Source: a virus. From it: DNA of 33,128 nt. Positions 12,790-20,619 of the stretch are shown here, piece after piece. How positions within the stretch are numbered: position 1 is the first letter of the stretch; each line of letters opens with the position of its first letter. The position numbers were made by a program, and so were the translations under genes. The stretch covers positions 1 to 33,128 of the IMG/VR virus record IMGVR_UViG_3300021513_000015; one strand, 5' to 3'. A model generated the notes under the pieces. It did no database searches. It was not told the DNA's origin and saw nothing but the letters and a program-made list of their open reading frames with translations.

Positions 12790-12834
12790 TTACAGACACA
12801 GCGCAAGAAAACCCCGATGCTTTAGCATGGGGAG
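12790..12834 (+). mobile_element. IS200/IS605-end-like hairpin repeat, copy B
   Basis: All 45 bases equal copy A at 6754, including the CCCCGATGC-TTTA-GCATGGGG hairpin. Flanking bases differ right after GGGGAG, so the shared unit has sharp ends. The two copies bracket the 6-kb small-gene and recombination region in the same orientation. Confidence 0.55.
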
Positions 12835-12907
12835 TAGTCACGCAAGTATCTCTGATGTGCAGACTATTTTTTTGGAAGTTCCACAGCAACTTTAATAAGC
12901 AGCCTCC

Positions 12908-12916
12908 GATATATCT
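12908..12916 (+). promoter_or_regulatory. TATA box of the packaging genes
   Basis: GATATATCT lies about 25 nt before the ATG at 12937, the spacing expected when transcription starts at the start codon. No Shine-Dalgarno site precedes that ATG, which supports a leaderless transcript. Confidence 0.5.
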
Positions 12917-12936
12917 TTAGTTAAGTGAAGTTAACC

Positions 12937-13386
12937 ATGAAGGAACAACCACGACACGTTGCCGCATACGAGTTTTACCGCGACATGCCAAAACGGAGTT
13001 TAGCGAAGGTTGCACAAAAGTTTGGTGTGTCCGAAACTTCGATCAACAAGTGGAATAAGGCGTTCAACTGGCAGGAACGAGTCATGCTGCACGATCAGGA
13101 GGTGCAGAAAGGCGTACGAGAAAAGATGATGCCAGAATGGATTGAGACGAAAGCATATCTCCTGAAAGTTGCGCTGGAGCAAGTCAAGAAGGGGCGGGAT
13201 GCAGGGGTGATCCCGTCTTCCACGCGAGATATGATGGCGGCGATTAAGGAGGCTCGCTCAATCATGGGCGAGACGGATAAAGTCGAAATCACAGGATCAT
13301 TCCAACACGAAATAACTGCTGATCCCGACGTTTTGAAAACTGCGAACGAACTGGCACGAAAACTATCGCGTAATAAAGATGTATGA
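12937..13386 (+). CDS. terS: Terminase small subunit
   Basis: A 149-residue protein. It carries a helix-turn-helix at about residues 22-43 (SLAKVAQKFGVSETSINKWN), then a W-x-E-R segment and a helical oligomerisation region, as in PBSX-type small terminases. It lies directly before the large subunit and overlaps it by 8 bp. It recognises viral DNA and passes it to TerL at the portal. I chose ATG 12937 as a leaderless start; GTG 12925 is an alternative. A paralogue is encoded at 3043-3552. Confidence 0.8.
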   Translation: MKEQPRHVAAYEFYRDMPKRSLAKVAQKFGVSETSINKWNKAFNWQERVMLHDQEVQKGVREKMMPEWIETKAYLLKVALEQVKKGRDAGVIPSSTRDMMAAIKEARSIMGETDKVEITGSFQHEITADPDVLKTANELARKLSRNKDV

Positions 13387-14761
13387 ACCCGTAACCCCTG
13401 CTCTCTTTGCGATCACTGCCAGCCGTGGTAGATGGCAGGCGGCAGATCATCTTTTAATGCTCTCCGATAAATTGGTGCAAATAGCGGCTGGCAAACTTAA
13501 GCGATTAATGGTTTTTATGCCGCCCCGCCATGGGAAGTCAGAGATGATCAGCAAGTACTTTCCGGCGTGGTATCTTGGACATCACCCAGATCACAGGATC
13601 ATCCTGTCGAGCTACGAGGCAGATTTTGCAGCATCGTGGGGGTGGAAAGCGCGTAACATCATCGAAGAGTATGGTAGAGATATCTTCGGCATCTCGGTGG
13701 CTTCGGATTCGTCCGCGCGTAACCGGTGGGATATCGCGAATCATGACGGAGGCATGAACACCGCAGGGGCAGGGGGCCCGATCACTGGGAAGGGTGCGCA
13801 TCTGTTCCTAATCGATGATCCTATTAAGAATTCCGAAGAAGCGCACAGTGAAGTTAAGCGAGATAAGTTATGGGAATGGTACCAGAGTACAGCGTACACC
13901 CGGCTTGAGCCAGAGGGCGCGATTATCCTAATCCAGACACGTTGGCATCAGGATGATCTTGGAGGGCGGTTATTGAACGAGATGGAACGTGGTGGGGAAC
14001 AGTGGGAAGTTCTGAACTTTCCAGCAATTGCGGAAGAAAACGATATACTCGGGCGCAAGATTGGCGATCCGCTCTGGAGTGAACGGTATAACCTCCAATC
14101 GCTTGAAAATATCCGGGAGACCGTTGGACAATATTATTGGTACGCGATGTATCAGCAATCTCCGTATACCAAGACCGGGGGCATGTTCGAGCGCGCATGG
14201 TTCGAGATCGTTGACACCGTGCCCCCCGGACGACAGGTGCGTTTCTGGGATTTGGCTGCAACCGAAGCGAAACAAGGCAGCGATCCAGACTGGACGGTGG
14301 GCGTGCTGATGGTTGAATCAAGTGGTTCGTATTACATCAAGGACGTGGTTCGTGTCAGGAAGAAACCAGGAGATGTAGAGGCGCTCATCAAACAGACAGC
14401 ACAGATGGACGGCATCGAGACACAAATCTATATGGAGCAGGAACCAGGATCATCAGGAAAAGGTGTGATTGCCACGTACGCCAAACTCCTTTCCGGATAT
14501 GCATTCTACGGCGTTCCGAGCACAGGCAGTAAGATGGTTCGAGCGCAACCATTGAGCGCAGCAGCATCGAGAGGTGATGTCAAAGTCGTGAATGCGGTGT
14601 GGTTGAACGCGTTCTTATCGGAACTCGAATTGTTTCCGAACGGCGCGCATGATGATCAGGTGGATGCCGCCGCCGGAGCATTCTTGCAGCTCAATGCCCC
14701 CAATGAAATTGTCGATCTCTCCGACACATTTGAGGGGTACTTCGTGAACTCGCGCGGATAG
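13379..14761 (+). CDS. terL: Terminase large subunit
   Basis: A 460-residue protein with the full TerL set. Walker A lies at residues 48-54 (PPRHGKS), Walker B at 142-147 (LFLIDD), and a coupling motif around QTRWH. The RNase-H-like nuclease has acidic residues at D291 (FWDLAATE), E353/E355 (EQEPGSSGK) and D425-D429 (HDDQVDA). It pumps DNA into the prohead and cuts it. Length is normal for the family. It identifies the element as a tailed virus of the HK97/Caudoviricetes lineage. The portal gene usually follows directly; here about 3.5 kb of CRISPR-type genes intervene. Confidence 0.95.
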   Translation: MYEPVTPALFAITASRGRWQAADHLLMLSDKLVQIAAGKLKRLMVFMPPRHGKSEMISKYFPAWYLGHHPDHRIILSSYEADFAASWGWKARNIIEEYGRDIFGISVASDSSARNRWDIANHDGGMNTAGAGGPITGKGAHLFLIDDPIKNSEEAHSEVKRDKLWEWYQSTAYTRLEPEGAIILIQTRWHQDDLGGRLLNEMERGGEQWEVLNFPAIAEENDILGRKIGDPLWSERYNLQSLENIRETVGQYYWYAMYQQSPYTKTGGMFERAWFEIVDTVPPGRQVRFWDLAATEAKQGSDPDWTVGVLMVESSGSYYIKDVVRVRKKPGDVEALIKQTAQMDGIETQIYMEQEPGSSGKGVIATYAKLLSGYAFYGVPSTGSKMVRAQPLSAAASRGDVKVVNAVWLNAFLSELELFPNGAHDDQVDAAAGAFLQLNAPNEIVDLSDTFEGYFVNSRG

Positions 14762-14778
14762 AAGTTTCCTAAAAAATA

Positions 14779-14826
14779 GATGCGGCTGCTAAACGAATTT
14801 GGAGCCATCCAAAACCAAACCGCATC
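14779..14826 (+). ncRNA. Two-stem RNA element in the csf leader
   Basis: GATGCGG at 14779-14785 pairs with CCGCATC at 14820-14826. Within it TTTGGA-GCCA-TCCAAA at 14798-14813 forms an inner hairpin. The inner hairpin contains repeat copy 1. The shape suggests a regulatory RNA or a small guide-like RNA. Confidence 0.45.
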
Positions 14827-14881
14827 CATAGTTTTATGTGATGTACTCTCTAATAAGGATATTGCTAAACGAATTTGGAGC
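14787..14881 (+). repeat. 19-nt direct repeat pair upstream of csf1
   Basis: TGCTAAACGAATTTGGAGC occurs at 14787-14805 and again at 14863-14881, with 57 nt between. The second copy holds the GGAG ribosome binding site of csf1. The repeat is shorter and the interval longer than in CRISPR arrays, and only two copies exist, so it is better read as a regulatory repeat. I saw no further copy in the window. Confidence 0.65.
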
Positions 14882-14888
14882 GTATTAG

Positions 14889-15548
14889 ATGACACTTCCA
14901 ACAGAGCTAATATATCGAGCAGCAGGATCACTTACAATTGAAACTGAACCCGCAGACAGCATTTGTGCTGTATGCGGAAAAGAGATCAGCGAGGGTATAC
15001 CGATCAAAAAAGTGATGAGTAACTCGTTCACGGATTGGAATTTCCTCGCAGACATGACTGCATCACACGTTTGCGCTGCGTGTACCTGGTGCATCAAAGA
15101 GCCAAAGATGCGGCGATCACAGTATATCGCAACAGAGAACGAATTACTCTATTTCAAGCGAGAGGACATAGAGACATATCTATTTGATCCACCAGAGCCG
15201 CCATTTGTGTTTTTTGTCACAGCCTCATATAAAAAACACGGGTCGTTCCGGGCACGGGTAAATGATTCGCGACATCTTTTTTACATCCAGTTCGAGGATC
15301 GGCAAATACTTTTTAGTCCGAATAAGTACCGAGAACTGTTCAATACGATGAAACGAATGTACACGGTATTTAACAAGATGAAAGAGATTGCGAGAGGTGA
15401 TTACATTCAGAAACGAGTGATGGAGTATGGTCTACAAAAATGGAGGGAAGACGAAGAGATTCTTAAGCAATACAGGGGCTCGCAAGTCTTTGAATTGTTG
15501 TTATACGCGCTGAACAAACCAGAAGAGGCGAAAAATGATCGAATGTGA
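14889..15548 (+). CDS. csf1: Csf1, type IV-B CRISPR large-subunit-like protein
   Basis: A 219-residue protein. A zinc module with C26/C29 (CAVCG) and C62/C65/C68 (CAACTWC) is separated by a loop holding SFTDWNFLADMTASHVC. The pair of Cys clusters around an SFTDW segment is the hallmark of Csf1 (Cas8-like) in type IV systems. The rest is helical. The gene stands first in the order csf1-cas11-csf2-csf3-cysH, the known IV-B order. The RBS lies inside a 19-nt repeat. In the complex, Csf1 is expected at the 5' end of the bound RNA. Confidence 0.8.
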   Translation: MTLPTELIYRAAGSLTIETEPADSICAVCGKEISEGIPIKKVMSNSFTDWNFLADMTASHVCAACTWCIKEPKMRRSQYIATENELLYFKREDIETYLFDPPEPPFVFFVTASYKKHGSFRARVNDSRHLFYIQFEDRQILFSPNKYRELFNTMKRMYTVFNKMKEIARGDYIQKRVMEYGLQKWREDEEILKQYRGSQVFELLLYALNKPEEAKNDRM

Positions 15549-15921
15549 AATACTTGACGAACATCTTAGGGAACATGCCGTAACGCTCATTAATAGTGTG
15601 TGGCACGGTATCAACTGGGACAACGTAAGCAGTCGGCGGAGAATGCGCATATATGACGAATTCACGAATAAGATTCGCAGCGCAGCACACGCAGGACGTA
15701 TAAGCAAGTTCTACGACAAACTCTGTCGTAGCATGGACAGCACCCCCTCGGAGATGTGGGGGATGAACGCGCTGAAGACGATCAAAGACATCGAAGAGAA
15801 CAAGTACGATCTCGATATCCTTGAGTTAATTCTCAGCGAAACACAGTATCTCGTATTACTGATGCGAGAACAAAACGATGAGCTGAAAACAGACAGAAAA
15901 CAGCAGAAACTAGGAGTATAA
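15535..15921 (+). CDS. cas11: Cas11-like small subunit of type IV-B
   Basis: A 128-residue all-helical, charged protein between csf1 and csf2, overlapping csf1 by 14 bp. Cas11 sequences are poorly conserved, so the call rests on position, size and predicted helicity. In IV-B complexes Cas11 packs along the Csf2 filament. GAGGCG precedes the ATG. Confidence 0.65.
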   Translation: MIECEILDEHLREHAVTLINSVWHGINWDNVSSRRRMRIYDEFTNKIRSAAHAGRISKFYDKLCRSMDSTPSEMWGMNALKTIKDIEENKYDLDILELILSETQYLVLLMREQNDELKTDRKQQKLGV

Positions 15922-15923
15922 TT

Positions 15924-16859
15924 ATGTACGAGAGAATAGAAGGAATAATTGAGGCACAAGAGCCGATCAGCCACATCGGCGAGACATTGAGCACCGTTGC
16001 ACAGTTCAAACGAGAGAAGACCTTATTCCGCGGGAAAATCATCGAAATTCCGGTGGTCAGCGGCAATGCGCTCCGCGGGATCATGCGCAGGCGGGGATCG
16101 TATCATCTCATGAAGATGCTCGGTATCCGGAAAGAAATGCTTGGCGAGGATGTGCAGCACGCTCTCTTCAGTGGCGGAATGCTCAAGAAAGGCGCAGGTG
16201 GAGGAACGATCGATATGAACTTCATCAAGGAACTCAGGACGATGCTGCCGCTCATGAGCGTGTTCGGCACCACAATCGGACAGCAGATGATTGGCGGCAA
16301 GCTCGATGTCGGGCAGCTCATACCGATCTCCTGCCAGACGGTGCAACGGACTGGCATCGAGAGCGATATAAGCATCCACAGCCTGCTCGATGAAGTATCG
16401 CACACCCGTAGGGACGACATGGAGGATCGCACAAAAGGAATCGACACAGACGATCAGAAACAGCAGATGAGGTATCAGACCGAGGTGCTGGCAGCCGGAA
16501 CGCAATTCAGCCACTACTTCACTCTGAAGGACTGCAGCGATCTGGAGAGAGGCGCGTTCATGAGCACCCTCTATCAGTTCATGCAGTATCCGAAGATCGG
16601 AGGCATGGGAGGGCGAGGCTTTGGCATGATTAAGATGGACTATGTGGTAGATGAGTCCGCGGTCGAGATGTATGAGACATGGGTCAGCGAGAACGCAGAG
16701 CAAATCCGGGCATATCTTACCACACTCGACTATGTAGGCGAGTCAAAGACGGGGAAAGCGAAAAAACTCCAAAATGTGCCGCTCTCTGGTACACCAATAT
16801 CGCATTATGCAAAGGGCGAGTACAAACGTGAAAGTACTGGGAACTCGATGAAACTATGA
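15924..16859 (+). CDS. csf2: Csf2 (Cas7-like backbone protein)
   Basis: A 311-residue RAMP-superfamily protein. The N-terminal segment VVSGNALRGIMRRRG (about 44-58) has the G-x-x-L-R-G pattern of RNA-binding Cas7 proteins. A glycine-rich loop, KIGGMGGRGFGMIK, occupies about 224-237. Length is as expected for Csf2. It would polymerise along a short RNA as the backbone of the IV-B complex. GGAG precedes the ATG. It overlaps csf3 by 4 bp, so the two are translationally coupled. Confidence 0.85.
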   Translation: MYERIEGIIEAQEPISHIGETLSTVAQFKREKTLFRGKIIEIPVVSGNALRGIMRRRGSYHLMKMLGIRKEMLGEDVQHALFSGGMLKKGAGGGTIDMNFIKELRTMLPLMSVFGTTIGQQMIGGKLDVGQLIPISCQTVQRTGIESDISIHSLLDEVSHTRRDDMEDRTKGIDTDDQKQQMRYQTEVLAAGTQFSHYFTLKDCSDLERGAFMSTLYQFMQYPKIGGMGGRGFGMIKMDYVVDESAVEMYETWVSENAEQIRAYLTTLDYVGESKTGKAKKLQNVPLSGTPISHYAKGEYKRESTGNSMKL

Positions 16860-17551
16860 TTCACATATCAGAACTCGATGAATACGAAGGGCACATCAGC
16901 GGAATCCCCCACGAGCCGATGAAGGTCACTTTTGAGATGCGGTCGTCGGTGGTGACGACCGATTACATCTTTTTAGATGGGCTGATCTCTTCAGCAGTGT
17001 TCAAGGATTGTGTGCCGAATTATTATGATATACCGGAGAATCGCAATGAACTGATCCACATCCCGCTCCCGCTAAAGCAGTATGGAACGAAAGAGCCATT
17101 CTATGCCGCAAGCATCGGGTTCGCGGATAAGATCGTTGAAGGCATCGATCACTGGCGTAAGCGCACTGAAATCGAGAGCAAGAAGAAGATCCAGGTTGGT
17201 AGCGGACAGTACAAGATGTACGACATGCCGATGCCGACCATGTGGGCAGAATCCTGGATATTCTATGCGAATGGCAACGCCGACGAAGTGCGGCGGCTTT
17301 TGACAACTCATATCAGCGCAATTGGTAAGAAGTGCTCGCAAGGATTCGGGGCTGTTAAAAGTATCACAGTCGAGCCGTCGGCGCACGACTGGAGTGTGGT
17401 CAAGGACGGCGTGCCAATGCGCCCGATACCCGTGAGCGGCGCATACGGATCCAGCCTTGATTGCGATGTCAAGATGTACTACGCGTACCGACCGCCATAT
17501 TGGCATCGACTGAACATGACACAATGCTATATGCCGATGTGCAGAGTATGA
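16856..17551 (+). CDS. csf3: Csf3 (Cas5-like protein)
   Basis: A 231-residue RAMP protein with a glycine-containing loop at about 158-170 (KKCSQGFGAVKSI) typical of Cas5/Csf3. An aromatic-rich C-terminus follows. Cas5-type subunits cap the 5' handle of the guide RNA. It follows csf2 with an ATGA overlap and is followed by cysH with another ATGA overlap, so the five genes form one transcript. Confidence 0.8.
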   Translation: MIHISELDEYEGHISGIPHEPMKVTFEMRSSVVTTDYIFLDGLISSAVFKDCVPNYYDIPENRNELIHIPLPLKQYGTKEPFYAASIGFADKIVEGIDHWRKRTEIESKKKIQVGSGQYKMYDMPMPTMWAESWIFYANGNADEVRRLLTTHISAIGKKCSQGFGAVKSITVEPSAHDWSVVKDGVPMRPIPVSGAYGSSLDCDVKMYYAYRPPYWHRLNMTQCYMPMCRV

Positions 17552-18297
17552 ACCCAGAAACCCAACGAAAGGCTGATCTGCTTCATGCAAGAACGCAAGA
17601 ATATCAAACTGTAGTCGCATCTGCAAAACAAACGATCTATCACGCTTTGCAGCACATGAAAAACCCGTATGTGAGTTTTTCAGGCGGGAAAGACAGCCTC
17701 GTAATGCTGCACCTCGTCCTCGAACAAAAACGAGTCCCCGTAGTGTATTGGGATGCTGATGCAAGCAATCCCGATACAGAAAATTTTCTGGAACTGATCG
17801 TAGATAAATGGGATCTGGATATGATCCGATTCAAGACAGAATCGATGATGAGCGTATTTCGGAAATACGGAATCAACCATCCAAAAATCGAAGAGAAGAC
17901 CATGCTTGCAACAGTATACCGCCCGATCAAGAAATTGATGCGGGATTATGATTTTGACGGTGTTTTTGTGGGCTTAAGGGAAGAAGAGAGTTTCGGCAGG
18001 CGGCAGTTGATCCGACATAAAGGATCGGTATTCTGGAATAAATCACAAGGCATATTAGAATGTCTGCCCGTGGCATATTTTTCAGTGCAGGATATCTGGG
18101 CATATATCACATCGCATGATTTGCCATATAATGCAGTATATGATCGGCAATCCCTCCCACGAAACGAGATTCGTGTAAGTTACTGGTGTGGTGAGAGCGC
18201 AAGGGAATTCGGGCGGTTTGTGTGGCTCAAAAAAGAATATCCTGATCTATATAATAAGTTCGCGGCAGAATTTCCAGAAGTACGGGAATGGTGTTGA
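17548..18297 (+). CDS. cysH: CysH-like PAPS-reductase family protein of type IV-B
   Basis: A 249-residue protein with the PP-loop SGGKDS at residues 45-50, followed by helix LVMLHLVLEQK and the pattern VVYWDADASNPDT, as in the adenine-nucleotide alpha-hydrolase/PAPS reductase family. The catalytic Cys motif of true sulfate reductases is not evident; WCGESAREFG near the end is the nearest. A cysH-like gene is the standard companion of type IV-B CRISPR loci; its activity there is unknown. The start overlaps csf3 as ATGA; longer in-frame starts from 17461 are rejected. Confidence 0.85.
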   Translation: MNPETQRKADLLHARTQEYQTVVASAKQTIYHALQHMKNPYVSFSGGKDSLVMLHLVLEQKRVPVVYWDADASNPDTENFLELIVDKWDLDMIRFKTESMMSVFRKYGINHPKIEEKTMLATVYRPIKKLMRDYDFDGVFVGLREEESFGRRQLIRHKGSVFWNKSQGILECLPVAYFSVQDIWAYITSHDLPYNAVYDRQSLPRNEIRVSYWCGESAREFGRFVWLKKEYPDLYNKFAAEFPEVREWC

Positions 18298-18308
18298 TGT
18301 TGAGAAAC

Positions 18309-18319
18309 ATTAATATAAT
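18309..18319 (+). promoter_or_regulatory. TATA box of the portal gene
   Basis: ATTAATATAAT lies about 25-30 nt before the portal ATG, and no Shine-Dalgarno site is present, suggesting leaderless transcription. A separate promoter here means the csf-cysH operon need not be co-transcribed with the structural genes. Confidence 0.5.
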
Positions 18320-18343
18320 CATCCTCACAAACAACTACTAAAG

Positions 18344-20617
18344 ATGAACATCCGGGCACTTCTACAAAAAGCGAACATCATCGGGCGCATCAACAATCTC
18401 GAGAAAGCCAGCTCGGTAAAACAACTGGATACGCGTCCGTATGGCGGGCTAACCACCTTCGAGTCGCGGCAGAAGTTCCCGATCCCGTATTATGATCATC
18501 TACGTTATCTCGCCAAGCGCAACACATCACTCCGAACGATCCATCATGTCCTGCAGGATAAGATTCTGGAGCGCGATCCGGAGTTCATTCCGCGGTTCGG
18601 CAGCAAGTGTATGGAATGCGGGAAGGAGTTCAAGAACCAGACAGACATCTGTGATTGTGGGGGGATGACACGGGAGCCGGATCAGGCACAACTAACACTC
18701 ATCAAAGAATTTTTCAAGGACTGCAACGACAACGATCAGTCCTTCAAAGCAGTGCTCCGGGAATGTGAAGACAATCTCAATACTCTCGATGATGCTTTTT
18801 TAGTTATAATCAAAAAATACTACTTCAATTCCGATAACGAGCTGACATTCTCTCAAGTTCGAGAAATCCTCTCTCTCGATCCGGAGTGGATGAACTTCGA
18901 CCTCGATGACAAGATGCGGCAGGGCACGTCTCACTGGACATGCGTTGAGCACAGGACACTCCATGATGAGGAAGGCGTCTGCCCGGAGTGTGGCAAGCCA
19001 CTGTTCCCAGTCTGGTACATCTATGACGAAGGCAGCCAGCCGATGCCATATCTGAAAGACGAGATCATCCACTGGAGCCGGTATTCACCATCCAAAACGC
19101 ATGGTTATCCTCCAGTCGCCACCGTATTCGAGGAGGCGATGATTGAGCTCAACGGGAACATCCTGCTCAACGATACCTACCGTGAGCAGCGTCCACCGAA
19201 AGGCATCCTGGCAATCGTCACCAAGAACCTCGCCAGCCTCCAGAAGTTCTGGGAGAAGGAGATGGATCGGGTACGCGTCAATCCGAACCACATGCCAGTG
19301 ATGGGCATCGAGAGCGATACCGGACGGGGCTCGGCGCAGTACACGGCGCTACTCAACTCGGTAGCCGATATGGATGTGCTGAATGTCTCGGAACGAATGC
19401 GGGAGTCGATCAGCGGACTGTACCGGATCAGTCCTATGTATCGTGGCAGCACCGAAGGAGTGGGCGGTCTGAACGCGGAGGACATCCAGCGCGCAGTCAC
19501 CGCCGAACCTGTCGCCGCGGCGCATCAGGGATATCACGAAGAAGTGTTCCCGAAACTGCTCGCCATGTTTGGGATCACCGACTGGAAACTGGAGTTCCCG
19601 TCACCGTATCCAGCAAATGACGATGCCGAACTTGACAAGCGCATGAAGGAGACACAGATCGCCACCATGATGCATGGCATGGGATTCAGCATCGATCTGG
19701 ATGATGAGACCGGGGAGTTCGTCTACAGTGGCTCGGCGCAGCCTGCGCAACCGGATATGGGTATGGGCGGGGGCGAAGATGGCGAGGACTTTGATGGGGG
19801 GGGTGGCTATCAAGACGAACTGTTATTGGGGAAAGAATTGCAGAAAGCCCGCAGGTATATCAAGAACCCCCGCGATGCGCCTCCGGGGGCGAAAGTACAA
19901 CGCGGTAAGCGCGGTGGGTATTTTTATGAAAGCACTGTGCCAAATGGCGAAAAGACGCCTGCACCCAAGAAGGCAGCACCAAAAAAACATGTTAAATCGT
20001 TAGCTGTCAAGCAAGCTAAAAAAGAAATGAACGCGCACATCGGGAAGCTCCATAAAACGATAGAAGGAAAGGCATTGCTAGACCGTGTAGAAAGTTATAC
20101 CGGTGGGGATTACAAATCATTCAATGAATATCTACGAACTGGTAAAATGGCACTCAGGGATTTGCATGGAAAGGTGCGTGTTGTTAAACCACCAAAAGCA
20201 AAGAAAGAGCAACTGGATCGACAAATAAACCAAGTAAGTGAGTTCCTTAAAACAGCTCCAAAGATAGAAGGCACGATGTATCGTGGCATGATCTGGAAAA
20301 AGGACAAAAAGCAAACAAAAGCATTTAAGGAGTTTATGGCACAGATGAAGCCAGGTGCAGAGATTACGTTCCCAACGTTCACCTCAACTTCGACTGACGA
20401 AGCTACCGCACTGGAGTTTGCCACACTTGCATCCAAAAAAGAACCTGTGCATTCGGTGGTAATCACTATGGAGCAAACCAAATCAGGCGTTTATCTGGAT
20501 GGCGCATCCGCGTTTGAAGTCGAGGACGAGGTGTTATTCGATCGGCAAAGCAAGTTTGAAGTTGTGGGCGTAGATTACAGTGAAGTCCCCATCAGGCTCA
20601 CAATCAGGGAGGTATAG
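18344..20617 (+). CDS. Portal protein fused to ADP-ribosyltransferase domain
   Basis: A 757-residue protein. Residues 1 to about 470 look like a portal, with a clip/stem region in the stretch LNDTYREQRPPKGILAIVTK and RGSTEGVGGLNAEDIQRAVT. Two zinc-ribbon-like Cys clusters are inserted (near 89-105 and 205-220). A glycine-rich linker leads to a 28-residue motif at 501-528. The C-terminal 115 residues match mono-ADP-ribosyltransferases of the R-S-E class: YRG at R647, STS at 681-683, E-x-E at E727/E729 in EDEVLF. The portal channels DNA; the extra domain could modify host proteins after injection. Twelve copies of the enzyme would sit on each virion. Confidence 0.8.
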   Translation: MNIRALLQKANIIGRINNLEKASSVKQLDTRPYGGLTTFESRQKFPIPYYDHLRYLAKRNTSLRTIHHVLQDKILERDPEFIPRFGSKCMECGKEFKNQTDICDCGGMTREPDQAQLTLIKEFFKDCNDNDQSFKAVLRECEDNLNTLDDAFLVIIKKYYFNSDNELTFSQVREILSLDPEWMNFDLDDKMRQGTSHWTCVEHRTLHDEEGVCPECGKPLFPVWYIYDEGSQPMPYLKDEIIHWSRYSPSKTHGYPPVATVFEEAMIELNGNILLNDTYREQRPPKGILAIVTKNLASLQKFWEKEMDRVRVNPNHMPVMGIESDTGRGSAQYTALLNSVADMDVLNVSERMRESISGLYRISPMYRGSTEGVGGLNAEDIQRAVTAEPVAAAHQGYHEEVFPKLLAMFGITDWKLEFPSPYPANDDAELDKRMKETQIATMMHGMGFSIDLDDETGEFVYSGSAQPAQPDMGMGGGEDGEDFDGGGGYQDELLLGKELQKARRYIKNPRDAPPGAKVQRGKRGGYFYESTVPNGEKTPAPKKAAPKKHVKSLAVKQAKKEMNAHIGKLHKTIEGKALLDRVESYTGGDYKSFNEYLRTGKMALRDLHGKVRVVKPPKAKKEQLDRQINQVSEFLKTAPKIEGTMYRGMIWKKDKKQTKAFKEFMAQMKPGAEITFPTFTSTSTDEATALEFATLASKKEPVHSVVITMEQTKSGVYLDGASAFEVEDEVLFDRQSKFEVVGVDYSEVPIRLTIREV

Positions 20618-20619
20618 TC

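Noticed and set aside
14787-14881. Two-repeat CRISPR array for the csf system
   Set aside because: A 19-nt repeat with a 57-nt interval is outside normal sizes, and the second copy doubles as a ribosome binding site. Kept as a regulatory repeat.
16023-16703. A 226-codon minus-strand frame over csf2
   Set aside because: It is a shadow of csf2, whose glycine loop and operon position are convincing.
17461-17547. Longer N-terminus of CysH
   Set aside because: It would overlap csf3 by 91 bp; the ATGA coupling at 17548 is the normal pattern in this operon.
18795-18816. Fifth GTTATAAC palindrome in the portal gene
   Set aside because: Two mismatches and a position inside a coding region; may be chance. 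Mentioned only with the set.
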